Positions 14,375 through 23,300 of a stretch of DNA of 40,089 nt are shown one piece after another. The position numbers and the translations under genes were made by a program. The notes under the pieces were generated by a model. The model had not been told where the DNA came from. It did no database searches and worked only from the letters and a program-made list of their open reading frames with translations. Where the stretch lies: contig DYIT01000015.1 of NCBI GenBank assembly GCA_020723505.1, positions 19,644-59,732 of the forward strand, given 5' to 3'. Every line of letters begins with the position of its first letter. The stretch's first letter is position 1. Source of the stretch: Candidatus Kuenenia stuttgartensis (GTDB lineage: Bacteria; Planctomycetota; JAKEIC01; DYIT01).

Positions 14375-16036
14375 ATGGCCGGAAGGGAAATCGGACCCGG
14401 AACAAGGGTTTCGGAATACGTAATCGAAGCCAAAATCGGCGAAGGCGGATTCGGCACCGTCTGGAAGGCCGTGCACCACCTCTGGAAGGACAGAATCGCG
14501 GCCGTGAAGATCCCCCATGACCGCGCCGCCCTGGGACAGCTCATGGCCGAAGGGCTGATTCAGCACGAGCTCGAGAAGCTCGACGACGTCCATATCGTAA
14601 AGACCCTCGGCATCGACGCCCATGCGGACCCGCCCTACCTCGTCATGGAATACATCGAAGGCAAGGACCTGAGGACCCTGCTTCTCGAGAAGGGGCGGCT
14701 CGACCCGCCGGCGGCGCACGGCTACGCCATGCAAATCCTGAAGGCGCTCAGCCACGCGCATTCGCGGGGGATTGTCCACAACGACCTCAAGCCGGAAAAC
14801 ATCCTCGTCACGCGGGATGGGATACTGAAAATCTCCGACTTCGGGCTCGCCCTCCTGCCGGAGGCAAAGACCTCGCCCCTCTTCCTGTCCAGCGGCCTCG
14901 GGGACGAACCGGGGTCGAAGCCGGCGGGAACCATCGAGTACATGGCGCCCGAACAGCGCGCCGGCGTGAAAAAAGACCCCAGGGCCGATATCTATTCCTT
15001 CGGGGTGATTCTCTTCGAGATGCTCACGGGCGAGAGGCCGCAGCCGGGCGACCGGCCCGCGGACCTGGTCCCGGGCGTGCCGGAAAGGCTGGACTCCGTG
15101 TTCGGAAGGTGCTTCGTGCGGGTTGAGAAGCGTTTCGCCGCCGTGGACGAGATAATCGCCGCCCTGTCCGACCCCGCGCCGGGACCTCCTCCATCCCATC
15201 CCGCTCCTGCCCCTCCGGCGCCTCCGACCCGGGAATCACCGAAGGAGGAGGCCGCAGAATCCGCGCGGATAAGCCGGGCCCCCGTCGTGCCGAAGCAGGA
15301 GGATCCCCGCGCCGGAATGGTCCTGGTACCGGCCGGCGAGTTCCTGATGGGCTCCGGGAACCCCGATTCCGACGGCTTTCCGGAGCATACGGTTTCGCTC
15401 GCCGGGTTCCGCATGGACGTCATTCCCGTGACCAACGGGCGTTTCCTCGAATTCGTAAGGGCCGGGGGATACTGGGACGAGCGGTTCTGGGACGGGCTCG
15501 GGAGGGATGATATCGACAGGCTGACGGATTCGACCGGCAAGCCGGGGCCGAAGAACTGGATTGAAGGCAAATACCCCCCGGGGCTGGAGGCGCACCCGGT
15601 CACGGGCGTCTCGTTCTTCGAAGCCTCGGCCTTCGCGCGCTTCGCCGGGAAGAGGCTGCCGTCCGAGGAGGAATGGGAGAAGGCCGCCAGGGGGTCCGCC
15701 GGGCTGCTCTACCCGTGGGGAGATTCGTTCGACGCGAAGCTCTGCAACACTTCCGAATCCGGCATCGGGACGACCACGAAGGCGGGGAAGTACAGGGCAG
15801 GAAGGAGCCCGTACGGGATTCTCGACATGGCCGGCAACGTCCTCGAGTGGACGTCGAGCTGGTTCCTGCCGTATCCGGGCAACGACCGGAAGGACCCCCA
15901 CTTCGGAGAGATGTACCGCGTCCTTCGCGGCGGCGCATGGTATTTCAAGAAGAATTCCGCGGAGACCACCATGCGGTTCATGATGCGCCCCGGGCTCAGG
16001 TGGAACTACGTGGGCTTCAGGTGCGCCGCAGATTAG
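14375..16036 (+). CDS. Ser/Thr protein kinase fused to a formylglycine-generating-enzyme-like (sulfatase-modifying factor) domain
   Basis: 553 residues. Residues ~10-275 are a Hanks-type kinase: glycine loop IGEGGFGTVWKA, Lys in AAVKI, catalytic loop HNDLKPEN (H135-N136-D137, so HND rather than HRD), DFGLALL, GTIEYMAPEQ, and DIYSFGVILFEML. A Pro/Ala-rich linker (~275-310) leads to an FGE-sulfatase domain (315-552): MVLVPAGEFLMGSGN, PVTGVSFFEASAFARFAGKRLPSEEEWEKAARG, DMAGNVLEWTS, RVLRGGAW and GFRCA. The usual catalytic cysteine near the C-terminus (C-R-x-A in active enzymes) is replaced in ETTMRFMMRP, so this domain is probably a binding module. No membrane segment, hence cytosolic. Kinase-FGE fusions are known in Myxococcota, planctomycetes and Chlamydiae (Pkn1 type). 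I chose ATG 14375 over GTG 14330 because of the promoter spacing. Confidence 0.9.
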   Translation: MAGREIGPGTRVSEYVIEAKIGEGGFGTVWKAVHHLWKDRIAAVKIPHDRAALGQLMAEGLIQHELEKLDDVHIVKTLGIDAHADPPYLVMEYIEGKDLRTLLLEKGRLDPPAAHGYAMQILKALSHAHSRGIVHNDLKPENILVTRDGILKISDFGLALLPEAKTSPLFLSSGLGDEPGSKPAGTIEYMAPEQRAGVKKDPRADIYSFGVILFEMLTGERPQPGDRPADLVPGVPERLDSVFGRCFVRVEKRFAAVDEIIAALSDPAPGPPPSHPAPAPPAPPTRESPKEEAAESARISRAPVVPKQEDPRAGMVLVPAGEFLMGSGNPDSDGFPEHTVSLAGFRMDVIPVTNGRFLEFVRAGGYWDERFWDGLGRDDIDRLTDSTGKPGPKNWIEGKYPPGLEAHPVTGVSFFEASAFARFAGKRLPSEEEWEKAARGSAGLLYPWGDSFDAKLCNTSESGIGTTTKAGKYRAGRSPYGILDMAGNVLEWTSSWFLPYPGNDRKDPHFGEMYRVLRGGAWYFKKNSAETTMRFMMRPGLRWNYVGFRCAAD

Positions 16037-16053
16037 ACGGAGCGGCTCTGCGG
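16026..16053 (+). terminator. Hairpin around the kinase-FGE stop codon
   Basis: CCGCAGA (16026-16032) pairs with TCTGCGG (16047-16053); the TAG stop (16034-16036) is in the 14-base loop. No T-tract. Confidence 0.35.
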
Positions 16054-16145
16054 GAGCTTCGCCCTCCCGAGATGCTCCGGAAAGCCTTCGATGGAAGCCG
16101 GCCGACGCGAACTGCTGTATGGCCGCAGGAGAAGAGACGCTTGGT

Positions 16146-16160
16146 CAAGCGGAACGCTTG
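16146..16160 (-). terminator. Small hairpin just after the D-aminopeptidase stop
   Basis: CAAGCG / CGCTTG with a GAA loop (TTC on the minus strand), 3 bases beyond the minus-strand TAG stop (16166-16164). It has the same design as the recR stop hairpin. Confidence 0.4.
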
Positions 16161-16163
16161 GGG

Positions 16164-17009
16164 CTACCAGGTCCTGAGCCCCTGCTCGTCGAAGGACCCG
16201 ACGTACGCGGTTCTCCACGCGAGCTTGAGCGCTTCAAGCGCAGAATCCGACTCGATGAGCACCGCGTCCCCCTCGACCACCCCGGTCCTGAGGCTCTTAG
16301 CCGCCTGTTTCGCGATGATGTCCCTGAGGAACCTGACGAGAATCCTGCAAGGCTCCGCCGCCTTGAAGGGCTTCATCGAGGCCGCCTTCCCCACGCCCTC
16401 GGACGCGACCGCCTTGATGACGGCCGCGCTCTTCTGGGGCGGGAGGCACAGCGCGATTCCCCTGCCCAGCCCCGCCTTCACCTCCGCGGTCCTTACCCCG
16501 GGAAGGTCGGCGGCCGCCTCCTCGCAGACCGCGCGGTCCCCGGCCACCGCGACCACGGGCACGCCGTACCTGCCTGCGGTAGCCGCCGCGAGCAGGGTCT
16601 CGCCCGCAGGGCGCCCGTTCAGCCTGATTTCCCTCACCACCCCGCCAATCCATGTATGCGCCATCACCCCGGTCTCGGTGCCGGCACGGGCGTGGAACCC
16701 GACGAGGATTACCGCCCCGTACGAGCCGTCGATGCCCGGAAGCTGCACGTATTCCCTCTCGAGCCCCCCTCCGGCGATGAGCCTGGCCGCCGGGTTCAGC
16801 TTCTCGAGCAGTATGTTCCGCATGTTGCCGTGGCTGTCCGCGACCGTTATCTCCCCGGCCCCGGCCTCGATAGCCCCCTCGATTGCCGCGTTGACGTCGG
16901 ACGTGAGCCACTCCCTCGCCCTGCCGTAATCCTTGCCCTCGGGGCCCGTCTGCTCCCCGTGCGTGACCCCGGTCGCGCCTTCCATGTCCGCCGTGATGTA
17001 TACCTTCAA
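16164..17009 (-). CDS. D-aminopeptidase of the DppA/M55 family
   Basis: 281 residues. M55 enzymes are zinc peptidases that form decamers and release N-terminal D-amino acids such as D-Ala; they act in D-peptide or cell-wall peptide use. The N-terminus KVYITADMEGATGV gives metal ligands D8 and E10 at the B. subtilis DppA positions. DSHGN supplies H60. GFHARAG, MAHTW and RPAGE supply the later His/Glu ligands. The start is a TTG at 17009: GGAGGTG lies ~5 bases before it and the family N-terminus begins exactly there. The longer ORF from 17057 adds an unrelated leader. It lies downstream of the GTPase-kinase on the same strand (65-base gap). Peptide permeases occur 12 kb away, but no direct link is seen. 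Confidence 0.9.
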   Translation of the reverse strand: MKVYITADMEGATGVTHGEQTGPEGKDYGRAREWLTSDVNAAIEGAIEAGAGEITVADSHGNMRNILLEKLNPAARLIAGGGLEREYVQLPGIDGSYGAVILVGFHARAGTETGVMAHTWIGGVVREIRLNGRPAGETLLAAATAGRYGVPVVAVAGDRAVCEEAAADLPGVRTAEVKAGLGRGIALCLPPQKSAAVIKAVASEGVGKAASMKPFKAAEPCRILVRFLRDIIAKQAAKSLRTGVVEGDAVLIESDSALEALKLAWRTAYVGSFDEQGLRTW

Positions 17010-17074
17010 GATGCACCTCCATGTTGCGCATGAACTTCGCCCCTGCGACCCGGACAAGCCTGAACCAGGCCCTT

Positions 17075-19414
17075 CTATCCCTGCTCCTCGCCCTTGCCGC
17101 GGATGATTGTGGACAGCTTCTTGGCCAGCGATCCTATGCCCCTCGACCTGGGCGAGTCGGGGGCCTCCCCGGTCATGTGCTTAAGCTCGGCCAGGAGATC
17201 CCCGTGGTTCTGGAACCTCTCGTTCCTGTCCTTGGCCATCATCTTCCGGAGGAGCGCGGAAACCTCGTGGGACAGCTTTGGGGTAATCTCCTTCGGGTCG
17301 GGAATCCTGTGGGTCAGGTGCTTCAGGAAAATCTCCTCGGCGTTCCTGCCCGTGTACGGCGGCCTGCCGGTCAGCATGTGGAAGAGGGTGGATCCCAGGC
17401 TGTAGACGTCTGCGCGCTGGTCAATCTCCTCGTCCCGTTCAATCTGCTCCGGGGAGATGTAGAAGGGCGATCCCATGATGTGCGTCGCGGCGAACTCGTC
17501 GCCGGGCTTATCGACGTGCTTTGCAAGGCCGAGGTCGCACAGCTTGGCGACCCCCTCTTCGTTAATCATGATGTTGCCCGGCTTGATGTCCAGGTGGATG
17601 AGGTTGTTCGCCTTCGCGTGCTGGAGCGCTTTCACGGTCTGCTTGACGACATCGAGCGCCCACGCCTCGTCCATGACCTTGTCCCGCTCGATTATCTCCT
17701 TCACCGTCAGCCCTTCCACGTATTCCATGGAGATGTAGTGGTATCCCATGGATTCCCCGACGTCGTAGAACTGCACGATGTTCGGGTGGTTGAGCTGGGC
17801 GCCGATTCTGGCCTCCTTGTAGAAGCGCTTGATGAACTCCTTGTCCATCGCAAGCTTGGGATCAAGCACCTTGAGGGCGACAATCCGGTCGAGCTTTATC
17901 TGCTTCGCGGCGTACACGAGTCCCATGTTCCCCCTGCCGAGCTGGGCCTCTATCTTGTAGCCCTCGATGGGATTCTTCGCGAGCTCGGCCTCGAGCGAGG
18001 AGCAAATCAGTTCGACTTCCCTGTTCGTGAGGTAGCCTTTCTCCTGGAGAATGACGCCGAGGTACTTCTCGACCCCCTCCTGCTTCAGCTTCCTCTGGAT
18101 TTCCAGACACTCGTCCAGCTGGCGCTGCGTCAGGAACTTGTTCTTCACGGCGAGCGCGCCGAAGTGCACCTCCGGCCGCTTGACCCCGTCGAACGTGACG
18201 GGCGCCACGAACGACGACGTCTTCCTCCCCCCCACGACCATGGTGTGCCTCTCGAATTCGCCCTTGTGCAGGAGGGCGAGCTCGGAGATGACCGCCGCGT
18301 GGCAGTCGGGCGTGATTCGGCCGGATTCCTGCAGGACGTGCCCGAGGCTCCAGAGGAAGTTGTGCTTCTTCTGGAACATGAGGCACTCCTTTATGCCCTC
18401 GAAAGAGGCGAAATCGTTCTCAACGGCAATCTTGCCGTAGAGCACCTCCTCGTGAATCACCTCGCTCAGGCTCTTGAGCCTGACGGCTCTTGCGGCCTCT
18501 TCGGCGGAAACCATGTTCTCCCTCGAAAGGACCTGGTCGAGCGTGACCTCCTGCTCCTCCGCCAGGGCCTTCCCCTGGATTTCCATGGCCCTGCGCAGCT
18601 GCGCGGAGCTCACGAGCCCGTATTTCTCGAGGATTGCGCCGAGAAATGACTCTGAATGCGGCGAATAGGAGGTCGTCACCGAGCTGAAGGTCCTGAGGTA
18701 TATCTCGTTCGCCGCCGCTATTTCCCTGGCCATGTTCTCGTTCACGGCCCCAGAACCGGGCATGGAAAAGTCGAACGGAGGGCGGCCGCCCTGGGTCGCG
18801 ATTCCTCCGAGCGCGAGCGCCGTGGCCGCCTTGAACGCCTCCTGCACACCGGCCCCGGTCGACGCCGACGAGCACACAATGCGCTTCTCGAGCGGCTTCA
18901 GGCGCTTCCACGCCTGCGTGACCTCCGGGCTGCCCTTGAACAGGTCGCACTTGTTCAACATGAAGAGCACGGGGAACTCGTCGAAGTTCCTGACCGAGGA
19001 ATCGAGCGCCTCCTTCAGCGCCCTCAACCCGTCCATCGTGTGGGGCAGGAATCCGTCCCTGAGGTCGGTGACGAACACCGCCGCGTCCGCGGAGTTCAGG
19101 ACCATCCTGAACGCGAGGTCGTACAGGGGATTCCCCGGAGCGCCGTAGACCTCGAGCACCACGTCCACGTCGTCCACGATTCCCAAGCTTAAGCTGAAGA
19201 AATCGAACAGGAGGGTCGATCCGTCGAACGCGTTTATCGAATGGAGGGGGGTCGGCTTCATCTCCGGCCTGATTTGGGAATGAAGCTTGCGGACCACGGC
19301 GCTCTTGCCCGAGTTCCTCGGTCCGATGAAGGCGATACGCACGACCGCGGTTCCGGAATCGCGCGCTCCGGGCTTGAGGTCGCCTGCGTCATGCCTGTCC
19401 AGTCTGCTCCCCAC
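17075..19414 (-). CDS. MglA-like GTPase fused through paired-helix modules to a Ser/Thr protein kinase
   Basis: 779 residues in one frame. Residues ~25-215 are a small GTPase: P-loop GPRNSGKS (31-38), VYGAPGNPLY in place of the usual DxxG (as in MglA-type proteins with a PG motif), ADAAVFVTD, NKCD (154-157) and SSAS. Residues ~250-480 hold about three copies of a paired-helix module of the form LG-x-IL-x3-G-x-LT-x3-L (FLGAILEKYGLVSSAQL; LGHVLQESGRITPD; LGVILQEKGYLTNREVEL). Residues ~486-745 are the kinase: LGRGNMGLVYAA, ALKVL, catalytic loop HLDIKPGN (607-609, HLD for HRD), DLGLAKH for DFG, and GSPFYISPEQI. No transmembrane segment. The GTG at 19414 is chosen because GGAG lies 6 bases before it; the frame is open to 19549. 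GTP-state control of kinase output is inference. The module also heads the giant kinase at 36975. Confidence 0.85.
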   Translation of the reverse strand: MGSRLDRHDAGDLKPGARDSGTAVVRIAFIGPRNSGKSAVVRKLHSQIRPEMKPTPLHSINAFDGSTLLFDFFSLSLGIVDDVDVVLEVYGAPGNPLYDLAFRMVLNSADAAVFVTDLRDGFLPHTMDGLRALKEALDSSVRNFDEFPVLFMLNKCDLFKGSPEVTQAWKRLKPLEKRIVCSSASTGAGVQEAFKAATALALGGIATQGGRPPFDFSMPGSGAVNENMAREIAAANEIYLRTFSSVTTSYSPHSESFLGAILEKYGLVSSAQLRRAMEIQGKALAEEQEVTLDQVLSRENMVSAEEAARAVRLKSLSEVIHEEVLYGKIAVENDFASFEGIKECLMFQKKHNFLWSLGHVLQESGRITPDCHAAVISELALLHKGEFERHTMVVGGRKTSSFVAPVTFDGVKRPEVHFGALAVKNKFLTQRQLDECLEIQRKLKQEGVEKYLGVILQEKGYLTNREVELICSSLEAELAKNPIEGYKIEAQLGRGNMGLVYAAKQIKLDRIVALKVLDPKLAMDKEFIKRFYKEARIGAQLNHPNIVQFYDVGESMGYHYISMEYVEGLTVKEIIERDKVMDEAWALDVVKQTVKALQHAKANNLIHLDIKPGNIMINEEGVAKLCDLGLAKHVDKPGDEFAATHIMGSPFYISPEQIERDEEIDQRADVYSLGSTLFHMLTGRPPYTGRNAEEIFLKHLTHRIPDPKEITPKLSHEVSALLRKMMAKDRNERFQNHGDLLAELKHMTGEAPDSPRSRGIGSLAKKLSTIIRGKGEEQG

Positions 19415-19829
19415 GGGTCTCTCCGTTCCCCCGGGCTGCCCAGACGGCGGGACTGCCCGGAAATGGCATGGAAGCCGCTGCGCCGTCGGAAAGGCTGAAT
19501 CCGGCGCATCGCGGCATGCAATTATCCCAGCAGCCGGTGCCGCATTCAAGCGGACATGCGTCCGATTGGCGCCGATGAGTCGTGTGCGGGGTCGGCGTGC
19601 CGGCGGCCGTCGAGGGGGCCGAACGGCATCGGATGTCAGTAGTCATACTAATAAGTGCAAATTAGTATTTACCAGACCATGGCTTTCGACACTGACAACG
19701 CTGAATAAGAGCTGACCACGCTGAATGGCTCCTGATGGTTTAGTACGCATTCTTTCAGCGTTTTCAGGAATCCTTCAGCGGTCTCAGCGTCGAATTTGCG
19801 TCAATATTATTCTGCACTCCTTAGTAAGT

Positions 19830-20087
19830 CACACGAAGCGCGAAGCCCGAGGCTTCGTGCGGATGGATAGGAAGAACTCCGTCGCTACACCCTCTCCCCC
19901 CGGGTTCGGGGGAGAGGGCCGGGAGAGGGGGCGTTTATTCCACACGAAGCGCGAGGCCCGAGGCTTCGTGCGGATGGATAGGAAGAACTCCGTCGCTACA
20001 CCCTCTCCCCCCGGGTTCGGGGGAGAGGGCCGGGAGAGGGGGCGTTTATTCCACACGAAGCGCGAAGCCCGAGGCTTCGTGTGGAAT
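19830..20087. repeat. 111-bp tandem repeat (2.3 copies) built from two palindromes
   Basis: Units begin at 19830, 19941 and 20052, a strict 111-base period with almost no differences between the two full copies. Each unit starts with a palindrome CACACGAAGC...GCTTCGTG and continues with a second one, CCCTCTCCCC...GGGGAGAGGG. The third, partial copy ends as a perfect 14-bp stem, ATTCCACACGAAGC (20048-20061) with GCTTCGTGTGGAAT (20074-20087). A diverged copy of this palindrome is at 10260. Confidence 0.85.
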
Positions 20088-20259
20088 CCGGGAACTTTTC
20101 CTGCTTCCGCGCGTCGAAACGGATTGAACCCGGCGCACCCCGATCCCTGTCCGTCATTCGCCGTTCCTGGGCGACGGGAATCCCGGCGGCGTCCATGTGC
20201 GTCGGTCTTTTGACTGGAAATCCCTTTCGGGTTCCGGCTCGTCCGGGTCATGTATTGAT

Positions 20260-20288
20260 TTGAAACCCGCAGCATGGATTCGTAACCT
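20260..20288 (+). promoter_or_regulatory. Possible promoter for the alpha-2-macroglobulin gene
   Basis: TTGAAA (20260-20265), a 17-base spacer and TAACCT (20283-20288). The -35 is good and the -10 poor (three of six). Confidence 0.35.
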
Positions 20289-20328
20289 ACTGTCCATCGT
20301 GCCGTTCGTTTTTTGGAGGCCTAGGCCG

Positions 20329-23300
20329 ATGTCTCCGAGGAAAACCGTCGTTGTCCTGTCCTTCTTCGCCGCAACCGCGCTCATCGCGCTGATATCCTTC
20401 GCGGGCGAGGACGAGCGCACCCCAATCGAGAAAGCCGACGCGCTGTTCAAGGACCAGAACTACAAGGAAGCCCTGCTCGCCTACGAGGCCATCCTGAAGG
20501 AGGATCCCGCGGGGAAGGACGCGCAGAGAATCGGCCACCAGTGCATCCTCTGCCTCCACCGCCTGAGAAACTGGGACGAGGCGGCCGCGCGTTGCGCCGC
20601 TTTCGTGAAGGCGAACCCCGGAACGGTCTGGGAGGCCCGCGGAGCGAATCTCCTCGGCCTCATATTCCATTTCCAGCCTCACTACTACTACAAGACCAAC
20701 ACGGGCGAGATTACCAGGGGCAGGTGGATTAGGGGCGCGTCCTACGTCAACACAATCGGCGACGATTTCAAGGAAGCGCTGCGCAACCTCGAGCTCGCAA
20801 AGACCCTCTACTACGCCCTCGAGGACAGGGATGCCTCGGCCTTCAAGGAATTCAGGGCCGAGGTCGTCAACCTCAACTTCGACCTCGCGAGGCTCCTCTC
20901 CGACACCTTCTCCAACTGGCAGTGGCAGGCATTCAGGGCCGAGGAAACCGAGGTCAAGACGCACTACCAGGGAGGCAGGTACTCGCCCGAATGGCCAACG
21001 AGGGTGAAGATTCTCGGCCTCTACGAGGAGGCAGGCAAGTACGACGACACCGCCGACAAGGCCCCAACCGCGCTCGCCATCTACAGGAAAGCCGCCTTCT
21101 TCCGGGCGTTCGGCCACCAGCGCGAGGAGGAGGAACCGATCGCGGCGTTCAGGTCGCTGATTTCCCGCTTCCCCAAGGACGAGCTCGCGCCCGAGGCGCA
21201 GTTCATGATTGCGCGGCACCTCGACGCGAAGAAGAGCTTCGTCGAGGCGAAGGAAGAGTACCGGAACCTGATTAAGAACTACCCGGCCAGCAAATGGGTC
21301 TCGGACAGCGAGTTCTACATAAGGGAGATGGAGAAGCCGGTCATCGCGCTGGACGCCTCGGGAGTGCGGCTTCCCGGCGACGAGAACAGAATCAAGATGA
21401 CCACGCGAAACCTCGGCAAGGTGGAGTTCGCGGCCTTCCCGGTCAAGCTGGACAGGATATTCACCGATCCCAGGAACCGCGAAAAGAGCTGGCGCGACTT
21501 CTTCTCCCAGTTCCTCGCGATGGGCGGCGCCCAGGAGCACAGGGACATCCAGGTCGCCGAATGGTCCTTCGAGACCGGCGACGACGGCAGGCACCAGCAT
21601 ATCCAGTCGGAGGTCGCAGTGCCGCTCAGGGAAGCCGACGCGTACGTCATCCGCGCAAAGGGAGGGACCGCCGTCTTCGAGGCGGTGCTCGTCATCTCCG
21701 ACCTCGCGATTATCAAGAAGACCGACAACTCGGGACTCATCGTGTTCGTCGTGGACGCCGTGACCGGCAAGCCCGTCCCGGGCGCGGACGTGCACATCAA
21801 GGAGAGATACTACGCCAACGTGGGAGGCAGGTGGGGATACGAGGTCAACATGTGGAGCGGCCGCACGGGCGAAGACGGCGTCTACACCAGCAGAATCACG
21901 AAGGGGGATTCCAAGTCTATTCAGGCGTTCGCCCTGAGCGGGAAGCGTTGCGCCTCGACCGGCATGGACCACTGGTACGGATACGACGCGGCCCTCCGGC
22001 AGCCGCGCATCTTCACTTCCACCGACAGGCCCGTCTACAGGCCCGGGCACACGGTCAAGTTCAGGTCCGTGGTCAGGGAGAACCGGGAGGGCGAATACGT
22101 CCCGGCGGTCGAGACAGCCTTCAGCTGCGTCATCACCGATCCGAAGGGCAACAAGGTGTTCGAGAAGCGTCTCGTCACCGGCGAGTTCGGTTCCCTCAGC
22201 GACGAGCTTGTCCTCGATCCCAAGGCGCCCCTCGGGCTCTATTACATCAGTTTCTATCCCTTCGAAAAGCGGCATTACCAGCATCACGGCGGCAACGCTT
22301 TCAGGGTGGAGGAGTACAAGAAGCCCGAGTTCAAGGTCACGGTCGAGCCGGGCCAACCCCAGACGAAGGCCGGATCCAGGATAAAGGTGAAAATCGACGC
22401 CAGGTACTATTTCGGCGCGCCTGTCGCGGACGCAGAGGTTTCCTACCGCGTCACAAGGGACGACTACAGGCACGATTTCAAGCCCGCGGGCGAATGGGAC
22501 TGGCTCTACGGCCGCGGATACGGATACGTGCCCTGGTGGCACTGGTATTACAGGTGGCAGCCCAGGCCGCAGGAACTGGTCCTCGAAGGCAAGGGCAAGA
22601 CTGACTCGGAAGGCTGCCTGTACGTGGAAATCGACACCGCCGAGGCGGCTTCGAAACTCCCCGACGTCGACCATCTGTATTCAATCAGCGCCGAAGTCCG
22701 GGACCAGAGCAGGCGCACTATAGAGGGGTCGGGGACCGTCAAGGCCACCAGGAGCGAGTACTTCGCGTTCCTGAACCCGGACCGCGGCTTCTACCAGGCC
22801 GGCGAGCGCGCCACCTTCAAGGTCGTCGTGCAGAACGCCCAGGGCAATCCGGTGAAGGCGGCAGGCGCCGTCGAGGTCTACAGGCTCGAGCCCCTTCCCA
22901 AGGACAAGGCTGGGAAGTCCGACTCCAGTCAGCCCGAGAAGAAATACGACGAGAAGCTCCTCCTGTCCGACAAGTTCGAGATCGATGCCTCCGGGACCGC
23001 CTTCTACAAGTGGGTTTCCGACTCGGTCGGCCGCTTCGCGGTTGTCTTCCGCTCGAAGGACTCGTGGGGGGGCGAGGTCGTAGGCCGTTCCGAAGTCTGG
23101 ACCGTCGGGGCCGAGTTCGAAGGCTGGCGCTTCCGCTTCGCCGACGTCGAAATCCTCACCGACAAGAGGAGCTACGCGGAAGGCGAGACGGCGAACGTCA
23201 TGGTAAGCACCGACAACGCGGGGGCGCATATCCTGTTCTCAATCGAGGCCGATTGCCAGATTCTCGAATACCGCGTGCTCGGCATGGAAAAGAAGAGCGC

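Larger units (their letters stand above)
19415..20328. other. Intergenic region with tandem palindromic repeat, upstream of the alpha-2-macroglobulin gene
   Basis: 914 bases between divergent genes; no credible ORF. 19620-19800 is AT-richer and carries CGCTGA words followed by inverted TCAGCG words. 19830-20087 is the 111-bp tandem repeat. A weak promoter lies at 20260-20288, and GGAGG at 20315-20319 serves the next gene. Confidence 0.6.

Noticed and set aside
19830-20087. Regular repeats that might be a CRISPR array
   Set aside because: Units are contiguous 111-bp copies with no unique spacers and no cas genes nearby.
19725-20213. 162-codon open frame upstream of the alpha-2-macroglobulin
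   Set aside because: It mostly translates the 111-bp palindromic repeat; repeated peptide content and no SD. The complementary strand is equally open, as expected for a repeat.
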